From Paragorgia papillata (Eukaryota > Cnidaria > Anthozoa > Scleralcyonacea > Coralliidae): a stretch of 64,000 nt of DNA. The notes beneath the pieces were generated by a model. It had not been told where the DNA came from. It searched no databases and worked only from the letters and a program-made list of their open reading frames with translations. Position numbers and translations under genes: made by a program. Position 1 is the first letter of the stretch, and each line of letters opens with the position of its first letter. Of the stretch, positions 19,709 through 34,145 are shown in pieces. The DNA lies in NCBI GenBank assembly GCA_035771165.1, contig JAWNZC010000013.1, forward strand, positions 2,705,001-2,769,000. The letters run 5' to 3'.

Positions 19709-20008
19709 CTACAAAACAAAACAAAACAAAGTCATGGTTATTGACATATTCAGCTTCAAAATTGATGAAAATCATTCACTGCTTAGTATGAAAAACAGTG
19801 AAATTTGTAGGTGTCAATGTCTAGTTTACATAAAGAACCACGCATCTATTAGGACGTTCGTACAAGTGCAAGAAATAACCTGGAAATTGTATAATTCTGT
19901 TGTAAATAATGTTTCTTTCGAAAACTTCCCTCCCCCCTTTCACAACGAAATATCAAACATAAAATCTTCAAACGACAAGATATAAAACGTCTGAAAAGGA
20001 ACATTTAC

Positions 20009-20746
20009 CTGCAACAGCGCCTGGTGTACCTCTATAGACACCATTAAATGTATCCACACCATAAACAGCACCGATTCCGATAGAAGCATGAATCCATGGC
20101 GTAATACCAAGAACTTTCTTCCACCCTGTTCCGTAAGGTCTATTCTCCTTAACTCCTTTACGAACATACATAGCTCCTTTGGAGTTGACGCCAAACACTT
20201 GACCGTATTGGCCGGCCTCGATTTGAACCAAACGTCCAGGTATCCTTTTCCATCTTATCCCTTCCGGTCTACTTCTCGATACTCCTTCTCTAAAGTAGAT
20301 TTGGTTCCGCCTGTTCACGCCCCAGTGTCCGTAGTCGCCGCAGGATATGTACTTAAGCTTACCAGGAATGCGTTTCCAACGCTTTCCGTACCGTGATTTC
20401 GGTGTTATTTGTAGCCTACAATATATATTGTTGTATTTATTAACACCGCAAACGATTCCTTTTGGACCTGAGTCTATCTGTTTCAATAAACCAGGCACTC
20501 GACGCCACGTCCGACCTTTCCGATTTTTGGCACTAACTCCAACACGATAGTAGACGTAGGAAGCCTTATTAACACCCCATACACCGGACTGACCCGAAGA
20601 CACGTGAATTAATCTCCCAGGAATCTTATTCCACTTGCCATTGTTCAGAGAGTAAATGAAACCACCCTTATCAACAGCCCACGCAAATGTCGTAACACCA
20701 GAGTCGACTTGTTTGAACTGTTGTGCCATCTTTGTCCATTCCGTCC
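20009..20746 (-). CDS. Tectonin propeller exon C8
   Basis: 738 nt, phase 1-1, six blades, DKGGF form as in C2-C4. Confidence 0.93.
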
Positions 20747-20909
20747 CTACAGAAGACGAAAAACAAAGTTTACGCCACAACACCGAATTTAAAAAAACCC
20801 AAAAACATTATATATACTAACGATATAACGATACGACAATATAACCATATCACGATATAATGACATTACGATTTTTTTACCATTAATTAATAGTAATTAG
20901 TAGTCTTAC

Positions 20910-21674
20910 CTGGAGGCTTTTTGGGAAGACCAAGAGGACCAAGGAACGCAGACACATCTCCAGACACTGGATTGCCAGCTTTATCAATACCATATATAGT
21001 ACCAAGTCCCACAGAAACACTAGCAAGCGTTTGCTTGCCAACCCGCTTCCATGATGTTCCAATCGGCTTCACCGAAGTAATACCCAGACGAGTGTATACG
21101 AAACCAGCTAAACTAACACCCCACACAGCACCGTCGGCACCAGATTCGATTTGGATCAATTTCCCAGGAACTCGTTTCCATTTAGTTCCTTTAGGATTTA
21201 GTGGTGTCACCCCTTTTCTGAAGTAAATATTATGTGCACTATTCACGCCCCAATGTCCAAACACCCCACAAGAAATATACATTAATTTTCCTGGAAGTCT
21301 AACCCAGCTCGTGCCTTCTTGTCTCACCGGTGAAATTCCTGTTCTACAGTAGATACCGTCTCCTGAATTGACACCACAAACTATTCCAATTGGTCCTGAG
21401 TCTATTTGTTTCAATCCACCACTTACTCTCTTCCATACCCTACCACTAGGATACCTGCCATCAATGCCAGTACGAGTGTAGATCCCACCATTTCGGGCAA
21501 CACCCCATACACCAGCCATACCCGAGGACACGTGAATCAATCTTCCAGAGATCGGTTTGAAATTTCCATTCTCATATGAGTAAATTTTATCTAATGGATC
21601 CACTCCCCACACGGCTGGTGTCATTCCAGAATCTATCTGTAACAATTGATCGCCCATTTTTGACCACTTGGCAT
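20910..21674 (-). CDS. Tectonin propeller exon D8
   Basis: 765 nt, phase 1-1, six blades; a mixture of marker residues (GRVW and VKPIG as sub-family I, FRKGV and LAGF as sub-family II). Confidence 0.93.
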
Positions 21675-22025
21675 CTACGAAAAATTCAAGACCCTTTTAT
21701 TAAATTCAGATATAATAAAATATACATATATAGCATACGAATTTCAGTATTACGAACAAGAGCGAAGCCTTTACACCAATCTCCTGCATGGCCTCTTGAA
21801 CTATATTTTGTTTGTTGAAGTAGCGATTGATTGATTGACTAACTTCACGTGTCATTTTATAGATTTGTGGTATAGTATGTGTTACCTCCGCCAGTCCTCA
21901 CTTTCTAGAAATCGACTCGTCGATTACTGTCGACTAGTTGCAACATTAATCTTCGTACGAGCGATAAACAACTTCAAAGAGCACCAAGTAAACAAATTTA
22001 TAACAAATAGTTAAAAAGTACTAAC

Positions 22026-22052
22026 CTTGAGTAGGAGGACGGGGGGTGACAC
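22026..22052 (-). CDS. Microexon m1-8
   Basis: 27 nt, phase 1-1, linker GVTPRPPTQ. Confidence 0.82.
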
Positions 22053-22193
22053 CTAAAAATAGAAAAAAATAGATTAACTTCGTAAACGCAACAACGCAAC
22101 ACAGTAAAGTCATAAAACATTCGTCATTTTACAAAATAATAAAAATTGCTTCGAAAATTTCTAACATAATTACGTGTCTAAATTGTTATTTAC

Positions 22194-22925
22194 CTCCAGT
22201 TGCCGGGGTGCTTCTGTAAACAACTCCTTTTTTAGTTATGCCATAGACAGCTCCAATTCCAATTGAAACACGACGCCATAATTTTCGGGTTTTGACTCTT
22301 TTCCACCTTCTACCGTAAGGCCTTTTCTCCGTAACGCCCACGCGAACAAACATCTTTCCTCCTTTATTGACGCCCCAAACTTGACCGTATTGACCAGTTT
22401 GGATTTGGATTAAACGTCCAGGTATTCTTTTCCATTTCAATCCTTGAGGCCTGCTTCTCGATACTCCTTCTCTAAAGTAAATCGCGCCAGCCTTGTACAC
22501 GCCCCAATGTCCGTATTGGCCGCAGGATATGTACTTAAGATGACCAGGAACCCTTACCCAACGCCTTCCTTGTGTCAATTTATGTGTTATTTGTAGCCTG
22601 CAATATATTTTATTATACTTATTGACACCGCAAACAATTCCTTTTGGACCCGAATCTATCTGTTTCAAGGAACCAGACACACGAAGCCACCTCCTTCCAC
22701 TTGGATTCTTTTTGCTGATTCCAAGACGATGATAAATGCGTCCCGAAATAATGCCCCATACACCAGCACGACCCGACGATATTTGCGTTAACCTTCCTCC
22801 AATCCTTTTCCACTTTCCATTGTTAAGAACGAAAATAAACTTACGTTTATTAACGGCCCAAACAGCTGTTGTAATACCAGAATCGACGTCTGTAAAACGC
22901 TTTTTCACCTTTTGCCAGTCTTTGT
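22194..22925 (-). CDS. Tectonin propeller exon A8
   Basis: 732 nt, phase 1-1, six blades; same protein as A6. Confidence 0.93.
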
Positions 22926-23691
22926 CTGCATTAAAAACAAAAACAAATCAGCTCAACCACTTTCAGCTAGGATGGCTGACAATTTAGCCACATCCGTGAG
23001 GTTTTCTCCCTTCATAGGTTACGCGGTGGAACTGGAGAGAAAAAGCCTCAAGTAGAAAACAGTATTGTAATTCATCACAACGTTTCAATAAAACCATAAC
23101 AAGTCCAGCATTTTTCCCTCATACCTGATTGAATAATCTTCAAATAAAGTGAAATGTTTATCGTGAATTCAAACCATTTATCAAGAGAGCATAAAGATAG
23201 GAGAGGGAATGTCACAGTAATGGGTCTAGTCCCATCCTAATTCCTCTTAAACTATTTTTAGATCTCGCGAGATAATCCTCGCGCGTAACTCGCGACTTGT
23301 TGAGCAGTCGAGCATGGCATTTATATTACATCATATATACTAACAAGCGTTTTACCAAAGATAAAACTGTGACTTCTTTAAAAGGAGTCATGACTGTCTT
23401 CAATTCCTGAGTAAAACCTTTAATGTAAGGTCCTTGTAATACAATTCTTCAGTTCTTCTACAAAATGTGCTTCACTACTATAAGACTTTTGCTGCCATTT
23501 TGTTTTCACGACAAGAATATGTAAACTTCCACTCAAAACCATCGATAGGCGTGCCAAAAAATAACATTAGGGGTATTAGGATAGAACTAGATCGTTACTA
23601 TACACACTCTCTCTTACCTTTATGCTCTCTTGCCGATATACACTAAGTATTCGGTACGATTACTATTGTTCGTATCGATCGATTCACATAC
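22926..23691 (-). other. Representative B-A intron of the array
   Basis: 766 nt, conserved in nearly full length between all modules. It contains a tctcgcgagataatcctcgc palindromic stretch and a donor-like cataaaggtaagag before the exon B tail. No element or gene recognised. Confidence 0.6.
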
Positions 23692-24534
23692 CTGTTGGAA
23701 CAACGGGCGGAACTACAACGGGAGGAAGAACAGGAACAGGAGGTGGAGGAAGAACGGGCACAGGCACTGGAGCTGGATTTAAAGGTGTACCAGGAGGACC
23801 AACGAAAGCTGTCACATCTCCACCGACAGGTTTGCCGCGTCGATCAATACCATAAACACGACCACGACCAATGGAAACACTGGCGAGCTTCGTCTTTCCA
23901 ACGGGCTTCCACGATGTTCCAGTTGGGGTCGCTCGGGAAATACCCACACGAGTGAACACTCGTCCACGAATATTAACACCCCAGACAGCACCGTGCGGAC
24001 CAGATTCAATCTGAATCAATTTCCCTGGAATCTTTTTCCATTTCGTTCCCTGTGGTCGTTTCCTTGTCACTCCTTGCCTGAAATATATGTTTTGCTTCTT
24101 GTTCACACCCCAATGACCAAACGCTCCACAAGAAATGTACGTTAATTTCCCAGGAACTCGAATCCATCCATTTCCGTACGGTCGTTTTCTTGAAATACCT
24201 CTTCTGCAGTAGATATTGTTCCCACTATTTACACCACAAACTCTCCCCTTTGGTCCTGAATCTATCTGTTTCAACCGTCCGCCTATTCTCTTCCACGATT
24301 TCCCGGTCTTAAATCTGCGGCTTACACTCATTCGAAAGTAGATGTAGTTGGGTCTGCTAATGCCCCATACACCAGCTTTACCCGCCGACACATGTATCAA
24401 CTTCCCGCTGACCTTTTTAAGATTGGCATTCTGCAGTGAGTAAATATTGTCGTCTGGATCCACTCCCCAAACGGCTGATGTTATTCCAGAATCCATTTGA
24501 GATAGCACATCACCAACGGCTGACCATTTGGCAT
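23692..24534 (-). CDS. Tectonin propeller exon B7 with proline tail
   Basis: 843 nt, phase 1-1, six blades plus tail; sub-family I residues. Confidence 0.93.
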
Positions 24535-24877
24535 CTACAAGAAATAACCAGCCCGTAAATATTATAACTCATAACTATCATAAACATATTACTTTGTATT
24601 CTCCTTCTCATATATTAAAAAAACAACTTTCAAGCCTGAACACAGCATAGAAGGACATAAAAGCTTTTTTGTTTTATTCCCTTAAACAATATATTGGCAG
24701 AGAAAGCTGCCATTGATATCTCACTCCGTTCTATATCTTTTAATTACGGAGATCTCTGCTCAACGTTCTGTATAACAGTATACAGGCTGTAGTCAAAACA
24801 AAGCACTTCTTTGGTGTGTTAAACCATATATATCTGGTGCATGGAAAAATTGAAAAACGAAGAAAATCACTACTAAC

Positions 24878-24904
24878 CTGGAACTGGTGGTTTGGGAGTA
24901 ACAC
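24878..24904 (-). CDS. Microexon m2-7
   Basis: 27 nt, phase 1-1, linker GVTPKPPVP. Confidence 0.82.
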
Positions 24905-25205
24905 CTACAACACAAAAAAAAACAAAGTCATGGTTATTGACATATTTAGTTTCAAATATTGATGAAAATCATTCACTGCTTAGTATGAAAAACAGTGAAA
25001 TTTGTAGGTGTCAATGTCTAGTTTACATAAAGAACCGCGCATCTATTTGGACGTTCGTACAAGTGCAAGAAATAACGTGGAAATTGTATAATTTTGTTGT
25101 AAATAATGTTTCTTTCGAAAACTTCCCTCCCCCCTTTCACAACGAAATATCAAACATAAAATCTTCAAACGATAAGATATAAAACGTCTGAAAAGGAACA
25201 TTTAC

Positions 25206-25943
25206 CTGCAACAGCGCCTGGTGTACCCCTATAGACACCATTAAATGTATCCACACCATAAACAGCACCGATTCCGATAGAAGCATGAATCCATGGCGTA
25301 ATACCAAGAACTTTCTTCCACCCTGTTCCGTAAGGTCTATTCTCCTTAACTCCTTTACGAACATACATAGCTCCTTTGGAGTTGACGCCAAACACTTGAC
25401 CGTATTGGCCGGCCTCGATTTGAACCAAACGTCCAGGTATCCTTTTCCATCTTATCCCTTCCGGTCTACTTCTCGATACTCCTTCTCTAAAGTAGATTTG
25501 GTTCCGCCTGTTCACGCCCCAGTGTCCGTAGTCGCCGCAGGATATGTACTTAAGCTTACCAGGAATGCGTTTCCAACGCTTTCCGTAACGTGATTTCGGT
25601 GTTATTTGTAGCCTGCAATATATATTGTTGTATTTATTAACACCGCAAACGATTCCTTTTGGACCTGAGTCTATCTGTTTCAATAAACCAGGCACTCGAC
25701 GCCACGTTCGACCTTTCCGATTTTTGGCACTAACTCCAACACGATAGTAGACGTAGGAAGCTTTATTAACACCCCATACACCGGACTGACCCGAAGACAC
25801 GTGAATTAATCTCCCAGGAATCTTATTCCACTTGCCATTGTTCAGAGAGTAAATGAAATCACCCTTATCGACAGCCCACGCAAATGTCGTAACACCAGAG
25901 TCGACTTGTTTGAACTGTTGTGCCATCTTTGTCCATTCCGTCC
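25206..25943 (-). CDS. Tectonin propeller exon C7
   Basis: 738 nt, phase 1-1, six blades, DKGDF form. Confidence 0.93.
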
Positions 25944-26119
25944 CTACAGAAGACGAAAAACAAAGTTTACGCCACAACACCGAATTTAAAAAAAACCCAA
26001 CAAACATTATATATACTAACGATATAACGATACGACAATATAACCATATCACGATATAATGATATTACGATTTTTTTACCATTAATTAATAGTTAATTAA
26101 TAGTAATTAGTAGTCTTAC

Positions 26120-26884
26120 CTGGAGGCTTTTTGGGAAGACCAAGAGGACCAAGGAACGCAGACACATCTCCAGACACTGGATTGCCAGCTTTATCAATAC
26201 CATATATAGTACCAAGTCCCACAGAAACACTAGCAAGCGTTTGCTTGCCAACCCGCTTCCATGATGTTCCAATCGGCTTCACCGAAGTAATACCCAGACG
26301 AGTGTACACGAAACCAGTTAAACTAACACCCCACACAGCACCGTCGGCACCAGATTCGATTTGGATCAATTTCCCAGGAACTCGTTTCCATTTAGTTCCT
26401 TTAGGATTTAGTGGTGTCACCCCTTCTCTGAAATAAATATTATGTGCACTATTCACGCCCCAATGTCCAAACACCCCACAAGAAATATACATTAATTTTC
26501 CTGGAAGTCTAACCCAGCTCGTGCCTTCTTGTCTCACCGGTGAAATTCCTGTTCTACAGTAGATACCGTCTCCTGAATTGACACCACAAACTATTCCAAT
26601 TGGTCCTGAGTCTATTTGTTTCAATCCACCACTTACTCTCTTCCATACCCTACCACTAGGATACCTGCCATCAATGCCAGTACGAGTGTAGATCCCACCA
26701 TTTCGGGCAACACCCCATACACCAGCCATACCCGAGGACACGTGAATCAATCTTCCAGAGATCGGTTTGAAATTTCCATTCTCATATGAGTAAATTTTAT
26801 CTAATGGATCCACTCCCCACACGGCTGGTGTCATTCCAGAATCTATCTGTAACAATTGATCGCCCATTTTTGACCACTTGGCAT
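26120..26884 (-). CDS. Tectonin propeller exon D7
   Basis: 765 nt, phase 1-1, six blades; sub-family I residues. Confidence 0.93.
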
Positions 26885-27235
26885 CTACGAAAAATTCAAG
26901 ACCCTTTTATTAAATTCAGATATAATAAAATATACATATATAGCATACGAATTTCAGTATTACGAACAAGAGCGAAGCATTTACACCAATCTCCTGCATG
27001 GCCTCTTGAACTATATTTTGTTTGTTGAAGTAGCGATTGATTGATTGACTAACTTCACGTGTCATTTTATAGATTTGTGGTATAGTATGTGTTACCTCCG
27101 CCAGTCCTCACTTTCTAGAAATCGACTCGTCGATTACTGTCGACTAGTTGCAACATTAATCTTCATACGAGCGATAAACAACTTCAAAAAGCACCAAGTA
27201 AACAAATTTATAACAAATAGTTAAAAAGTACTAAC

Positions 27236-27262
27236 CTTGAGTAGGAGGACGGGGGGTGACAC
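27236..27262 (-). CDS. Microexon m1-7
   Basis: 27 nt, phase 1-1, linker GVTPRPPTQ. Confidence 0.82.
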
Positions 27263-27432
27263 CTAAAAATAGAAAAAAATAGATTAACTTCGTAAACGCA
27301 ACAACGCAACACAGTAAAGTCATAAAACATTCGTCATTTTACAAAAAACATAAAACATTTCGTCATTTTACAAAATAATAAAAATTGCTTCGAAAATTTC
27401 TAACATAATTACGTGTCTAAATTGTTATTTAC

Positions 27433-28164
27433 CTCCAGTTGCCGGGGTGCTTCTGTAAACAACTCCTTTTTTAGTTATGCCATAGACAGCTCCAATTCCA
27501 ATTGAAACACGACGCCATAATTTTCGGGTTTTGACACTTTTCCACCTTCTACCGTAAGGCCTTTTCTCCGTAACGCCCACGCGAACAAACATCTTTCCTC
27601 CTTTATTGACGCCCCAAACTTGACCGTATTGACCAGTTTGGATTTGGATTAAACGTCCAGGTATTCTTTTCCATTTCAATCCTTGAGGCCTGCTTCTCGA
27701 TACTCCTTCTCTAAAGTAAATCGCGCCAGCCTTGTACACGCCCCAATGTCCGTATTGGCCGCAGGATATGTACTTAAGATGACCAGGAACCCTTACCCAA
27801 CGCCTTCCTTGTGTCAATTTATGTGTTATTTGTAGCCTGCAATATATTTTATTATACTTATTGACACCGCAAACAATTCCTTTTGGACCCGAATCTATCT
27901 GTTTCAAGGAACCAGACACACGAAGCCACCTCCTTCCACTTGGATTCTTTTTGCTGATTCCAAGACGATGATAAATGCGTCCCGAAATAATGCCCCATAC
28001 ACCAGCACGACCCGACGATATTTGCGTTAACCTTCCTCCAATCCTTTTCCACTTTCCATTGTTAAGAACGAAAATAAACTTACGTTTATTAACGGCCCAA
28101 ACAGCTGTTGTAATACCAGAATCGACGTCTGTAAAACGCTTTTTCACCTTTTGCCAGTCTTTGT
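27433..28164 (-). CDS. Tectonin propeller exon A7
   Basis: 732 nt, phase 1-1, six blades; differs from A6 and A8 by Ser for Arg in RRWKSVK of the fifth blade. Confidence 0.93.
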
Positions 28165-28930
28165 CTGCATTAAAAACAAAAACAAATCAGCTCAACCACT
28201 TCCAGCTAGGATGGCTGACAATTTAGCCACATCCGTGAGGTTTTCTCCCTTCATAGGTTACGCTTTGGAACTGGAGAGAAAAAGCCTCAAGTAGAAAACA
28301 GTATTGTAATTCATCAAAACGTTTCAAAAAAACCATAACAAGTCCAGCATTTTTTCCTCATACCTGATTGAATAATCTTCAAATAAAGTGAAATGTTTAT
28401 CGTGAATTCAAACCATTTATCAAGAGAGCATAAAGATAGGAGAGGGAATGTCACAGTAATGGGTCTAGTCCCATCCTAATTCCTCTTAAACTATTTTTAG
28501 ATCTCGCGAGATAATCCTCGCGCGTAACTCGCGACTTGTTGAGCAGTCGAGAATGGCATTTATATTACATCATATATACTAACAAGCGTTTTACCAAAGA
28601 TAAAACTGTGACTTCTTTAAAAGGAGTCATGACTGTCTTCAATTCCTGAGTAAAACCTTTAATGTAAGGTCCTTGTAATACAATTCTTCAGTTCTTCTAC
28701 AAAATGTGCTTCACTACTATAAGACTTTTGCTGCCATTTTGTTTTCACGACAAGAATATGTAAACTTCCACTCAAAACCCTCGATAGGCGTGCCAAAAAA
28801 TAACATAAGGGGTATTAGGATAGAGCTAGATCGTTACTATACACACTCTCTCTTACCTTTATGCTCTCTTGCCGATATACACTAAGTATTCGGTACGATT
28901 ACTATTGTTCGTATCGATCGATTCACATAC

Positions 28931-29773
28931 CTGTTGGAACAACGGGCGGAACTACAACGGGAGGAAGAACAGGAACAGGAGGTGGAGGAAGAACGGGCAC
29001 AGGCACTGGAGCTGGATTTAAAGGTGTACCAGGAGGACCAACGAAAGCTGTCACATCTCCACCGACAGGTTTGCCGCGTCGATCAATACCATAAACACGA
29101 CCACGACCAATGGAAACACTGGCGAGCTTCGTCTTTCCAACGGGCTTCCACGATGTTCCAGTTGGGGTCGCTCGGGAAATACCCACACGAGTGAACACTC
29201 GTCCACGAATATTAACACCCCAGACAGCACCGTGCGGACCAGATTCAATCTGAATCAATTTCCCTGGAATCTTTTTCCATTTCGTTCCCTGTGGTCGTTT
29301 CCTTGTCACTCCTTGCCTGAAATATATGTTTTGCTTCTTGTTCACACCCCAATGACCAAACGCTCCACAAGAAATGTACGTTAATTTCCCAGGAACTCGA
29401 ATCCATCCATTTCCGTACGGTCGTTTTCTTGAAATACCTCTTCTGCAGTAGATATTGTTCCCACTATTTACACCACAAACTCTCCCCTTTGGTCCTGAAT
29501 CTATCTGTTTCAACCGTCCGCCTATTCTCTTCCACGATTTCCCGGTCTTAAATCTGCGGCTTACACTCATTCGAAAGTAGATGTAGTTGGGTCTGCTAAT
29601 GCCCCATACACCAGCTTTACCCGCCGACACATGTATCAACTTCCCGCTGACCTTTTTAAGATTGGCATTCTGCAGTGAGTAAATATTGTCGTCTGGATCC
29701 ACTCCCCAAACGGCTGATGTTATTCCAGAATCCATTTGAGATAGCACATCACCAACGGCTGACCATTTGGCAT
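28931..29773 (-). CDS. Tectonin propeller exon B6 with proline tail
   Basis: 843 nt, phase 1-1, six blades plus tail; same protein as B5 and B7. Confidence 0.93.
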
Positions 29774-30116
29774 CTACAAGAAATAACCAGCCCGTAAATA
29801 TTATAACTCATAACTATCATAAACATATTACTTTGTATTCTCCTTCTCATATATTAAAAAAAAAACTTTCAAGCCTGAACACAGCATAGAAGGACATAAA
29901 AGCTTTTTTGTTTTATTCCCTTAAACAATATATTGGCAGAGAAAGCTGCAATTGATATCTCACTCCGTTCTATATCTTTTAATTACGGAGATCCCTGCTC
30001 AACGTTCTGTATAACAGTATACAGGCTGTAGTCAAAACAAAGCACTTCTTTGGTGTGTTAAACCATATATATCTGGTGCATGGAAAAATTGAAAAACGAA
30101 GAAAATCACTACTAAC

Positions 30117-30143
30117 CTGGAACTGGTGGTTTGGGAGTAACAC
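30117..30143 (-). CDS. Microexon m2-6
   Basis: 27 nt, phase 1-1, linker GVTPKPPVP. Confidence 0.82.
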
Positions 30144-30449
30144 CTACAACACAAAACAAAACAAAACAAAGTCATGGTTATTGACATATTTAGTTTCAAA
30201 TATTGATGAAAATCATTCACTGCTTAGTATGAAAAACAGTGAAATTTGTAGGTGTCAATGTCTAGTTTACATAAAGAACCGCGCATCTATTTGGACGTTC
30301 GTACAAGTGCAAGAAATAACGTGGAAATTGTATAATTTTGTTGTAAATAATGTTTCTTTAGAAAACTTCCCTCCCCCCTTTCACAACGAAATATCAAACA
30401 TAAAATCTTCAAACGATAAGATATAAAACGTCTGAAAAGGAACATTTAC

Positions 30450-31187
30450 CTGCAACAGCGCCTGGTGTACCTCTATAGACACCATTAAATGTATCCACAC
30501 CATAAACAGCACCGATTCCGATAGAAGCATGAATCCATGGCGTAATACCAAGAACTTTCTTCCACCCTGTTCCGTAAGGTCTATTCTCCTTAACTCCTTT
30601 ACGAACATACATAGCTCCTTTGGAGTTGACGCCAAACACTTGACCGTATTGGCCGGCCTCGATTTGAACCAAACGTCCAGGTATCCTTTTCCATCTTATC
30701 CCTTCCGGTCTACTTCTCGATACTCCTTCTCTAAAGTAGATTTGGTTCCGCCTGTTCACGCCCCAGTGTCCGTAGTCGCCGCAGGATATGTACTTAAGCT
30801 TACCAGGAATGCGTTTCCAACGCTTTCCGTAACGTGATTTCGGTGTTATTTGTAGCCTGCAATATATATTGTTGTATTTATTAACACCGCAAACGATTCC
30901 TTTTGGACCTGAGTCTATCTGTTTCAATAAACCAGGCACTCGACGCCACGTTCGACCTTTCCGATTTTTGGCACTAACTCCAACACGATAGTAGACGTAG
31001 GAAGCTTTATTAACACCCCATACACCGGACTGACCCGAAGACACGTGAATTAATCTCCCAGGAATCTTATTCCACTTGCCATTGTTCAGAGAGTAAATGA
31101 AATCACCCTTATCGACAGCCCACGCAAATGTCGTAACACCAGAGTCGACTTGTTTGAACTGTTGTGCCATCTTTGTCCATTCCGTCC
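30450..31187 (-). CDS. Tectonin propeller exon C6
   Basis: 738 nt, phase 1-1, six blades, DKGDF form. Confidence 0.93.
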
Positions 31188-31363
31188 CTACAGAAGACGA
31201 AAAACAAAGTTTACGCCACAACACCGAATTTAAAAAAAAACAAACAAACATTATATATACTAACGATATAACGATACGACAATATAACCATATCACGATA
31301 TAATGATATTACGATTTTTTTACCATTAATTAATAGTTAATTAATAGTAATTAGTAGTCTTAC

Positions 31364-32128
31364 CTGGAGGCTTTTTGGGAAGCCCAAGAGGACCAAGGAA
31401 CGCAGACACATCTCCAGACACTGGATTGCCAGCTTTATCAATACCATATATAGTACCAAGTCCCACAGAAACACTAGCAAGCGTTTGCTTGCCAACCCGC
31501 TTCCATGATGTTCCAATCGGCTTCACCGAAGTAATACCCAGACGAGTGTACACGAAACCAGTTAAACTAACACCCCACACAGCACCGTCGGCACCAGATT
31601 CGATTTGGATCAATTTCCCAGGAACTCGTTTCCATTTAGTTCCTTTAGGATTTAGTGGTGTCACCCCTTCTCTGAAGTAAATATTATGTGCACTATTCAC
31701 GCCCCAATGTCCAAACACCCCACAAGAAATATACATTAATTTTCCTGGAAGTCTAACCCAGCTCGTGCCTTCTTGTCTCACCGGTGAAATTCCTGTTCTA
31801 CAGTAGATACCGTCTCCTGAATTGACACCACAAACTATTCCAATTGGTCCTGAGTCTATTTGTTTCAATCCACCACTTACTCTCTTCCATACCCTACCAC
31901 TAGGATACCTGCCATCAATGCCAGTACGAGTGTAGATCCCACCATTTCGGGCAACACCCCATACACCAGCCATACCCGAGGACACGTGAATCAATCTTCC
32001 AGAGATCGGTTTGAAATTTCCATTCTCATATGAGTAAATTTTATCTAATGGATCCACTCCCCACACGGCTGGTGTCATTCCAGAATCTATCTGTAACAAT
32101 TGATCGCCCATTTTTGACCACTTGGCAT
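31364..32128 (-). CDS. Tectonin propeller exon D6
   Basis: 765 nt, phase 1-1, six blades; same protein as D5 and D7. One silent difference (gggaagccc) is shared with sub-family II D exons. Confidence 0.93.
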
Positions 32129-32479
32129 CTACGAAAAATTCAAGACCCTTTTATTAAATTCAGATATAATAAAATATACATATATAGCATACGAATTTCA
32201 GTATTACGAACAAGAGCGAAGCCTTTACACCAATCTCCTGCATGGCCTCTTGAACTATATTTTGTTTGTTGAAGTAGCGATTGATTGATTGACTAACTTC
32301 ACGTGTCATTTTATAGATTTGTGGTATAGTATGTGTTACCTCCGCCAGTCCTCACTTTCTAGAAATCGACTCGTCGATTACTGTCGACTAGTTGCAACAT
32401 TAATCTTCGTACGAGCGATAAACAACTTCAAAGAGCACCAAGTAAACAAATTTATAACAAATAGTTAAAAAGTACTAAC

Positions 32480-32506
32480 CTTGAGTAGGAGGACGGGGGG
32501 TGACAC
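32480..32506 (-). CDS. Microexon m1-6
   Basis: 27 nt, phase 1-1, linker GVTPRPPTQ. Confidence 0.82.
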
Positions 32507-32647
32507 CTAAAAATAGAAAAAAATAGATTAACTTCGTAAACGCAACAACGCAACACAGTAAAGTCATAAAACATTCGTCATTTTACAAAATAATAAAAAT
32601 TGCTTCGAAAATTTCTAACATAATTACGTGTCTAAATTGTTATTTAC

Positions 32648-33379
32648 CTCCAGTTGCCGGGGTGCTTCTGTAAACAACTCCTTTTTTAGTTATGCCATAG
32701 ACAGCTCCAATTCCAATTGAAACACGACGCCATAATTTTCGGGTTTTGACTCTTTTCCACCTTCTACCGTAAGGCCTTTTCTCCGTAACGCCCACGCGAA
32801 CAAACATCTTTCCTCCTTTATTGACGCCCCAAACTTGACCGTATTGACCAGTTTGGATTTGGATTAAACGTCCAGGTATTCTTTTCCATTTCAATCCTTG
32901 AGGCCTGCTTCTCGATACTCCTTCTCTAAAGTAAATCGCGCCAGCCTTGTACACGCCCCAATGTCCGTATTGGCCGCAGGATATGTACTTAAGATGACCA
33001 GGAACCCTTACCCAACGCCTTCCTTGTGTCAATTTATGTGTTATTTGTAGCCTGCAATATATTTTATTATACTTATTGACACCGCAAACAATTCCTTTTG
33101 GACCCGAATCTATCTGTTTCAAGGAACCAGACACACGAAGCCACCTCCTTCCACTTGGATTCTTTTTGCTGATTCCAAGACGATGATAAATGCGTCCCGA
33201 AATAATGCCCCATACACCAGCACGACCCGACGATATTTGCGTTAACCTTCCTCCAATCCTTTTCCACTTTCCATTGTTAAGAACGAAAATAAACTTACGT
33301 TTATTAACGGCCCAAACAGCTGTTGTAATACCAGAATCGACGTCTGTAAAACGCTTTTTCACCTTTTGCCAGTCTTTGT
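32648..33379 (-). CDS. Tectonin propeller exon A6
   Basis: 732 nt, phase 1-1, six blades. Sub-family I markers: KKNPSGRRW, VNKYNKIYC, PGHLKYI and VYKAGAIYF; same protein as A8. Confidence 0.93.
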
Positions 33380-34145
33380 CTGCATTAAAAACAAAAACAA
33401 ATCAGCTCAACCACTTTCAGCTAGGATGGCTGACAATTTAGCCACATCCGTGAGGTTTTCTCCCTTCATAGGTTACGCTTTGGAACTGGAGAGAAAAAGC
33501 CTCAAGTAGAAAACAGTATTGTAATTCATCAAAACGTTTCAATAAAACCATAACAAGTCCAGCATTTTTTCCTCATACCTGATTGAATAATCTTCAAATA
33601 AAGTGATATGTTTATCGTGAATTCAAACCATTTATCAAGAGAGCATAAAGATAGGAGAGGGAATGTCACAGTAATGGGTCTAGTCCCATCCTAATTCCTC
33701 TTAAACTATTTTTAGATCTCGCGAGATAATCCTCGCGCGTAACTCGCGACTTGTTGAGCAGTCGAGAATGGCATTTATATTACATCATATATACTAACAA
33801 GCGTTTTACCAAAGATAAAACTGTGACTTCTTTAAAAGGAGTCATGACTGTCTTCAATTCCTGAGTAAAACCTTTAATGTAAGGTCCTTGTAATACAATT
33901 CTTCAGTTCTTCTACAAAATGTGCTTCACTACTATAAGACTTTTGCTGCCATTTTGTTTTCACGACAAGAATATGTAAACTTCCACTCAAAACCCTCGAT
34001 AGGCGTGCCAAAAAATAACATAAGGGGTATTAGGATAGAAGTAGATCGTTACTATACACACTCTCTCTTACCTTTATGCTCTCTTGCCGATATACACTAA
34101 GTATTCGGTACGATTACTATTGTTCGTATCGATCGATTCACATAC

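Larger units (their letters stand above)
18005..22925 (-). repeat. Module 8 of the array (last, partly older)
   Basis: A8 matches sub-family I exactly, but D8, C8 and B8 carry their own or sub-family II-like residues, and the m2-B intron contains about 0.46 kb of extra sequence (19167-19630). Homogenisation thus seems to fade toward the array end. Confidence 0.92.
23692..28164 (-). repeat. Module 7 of the array
   Basis: Sub-family I. In the A-m1 intron near 27.33-27.37 kb a segment of about 30 nt (cataaaacatttcgtcattt) is tandemly duplicated relative to the other modules. Confidence 0.92.
28931..33379 (-). repeat. Module 6 of the array
   Basis: Sub-family I; nearly the same base by base as module 7, introns included. 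Confidence 0.92.
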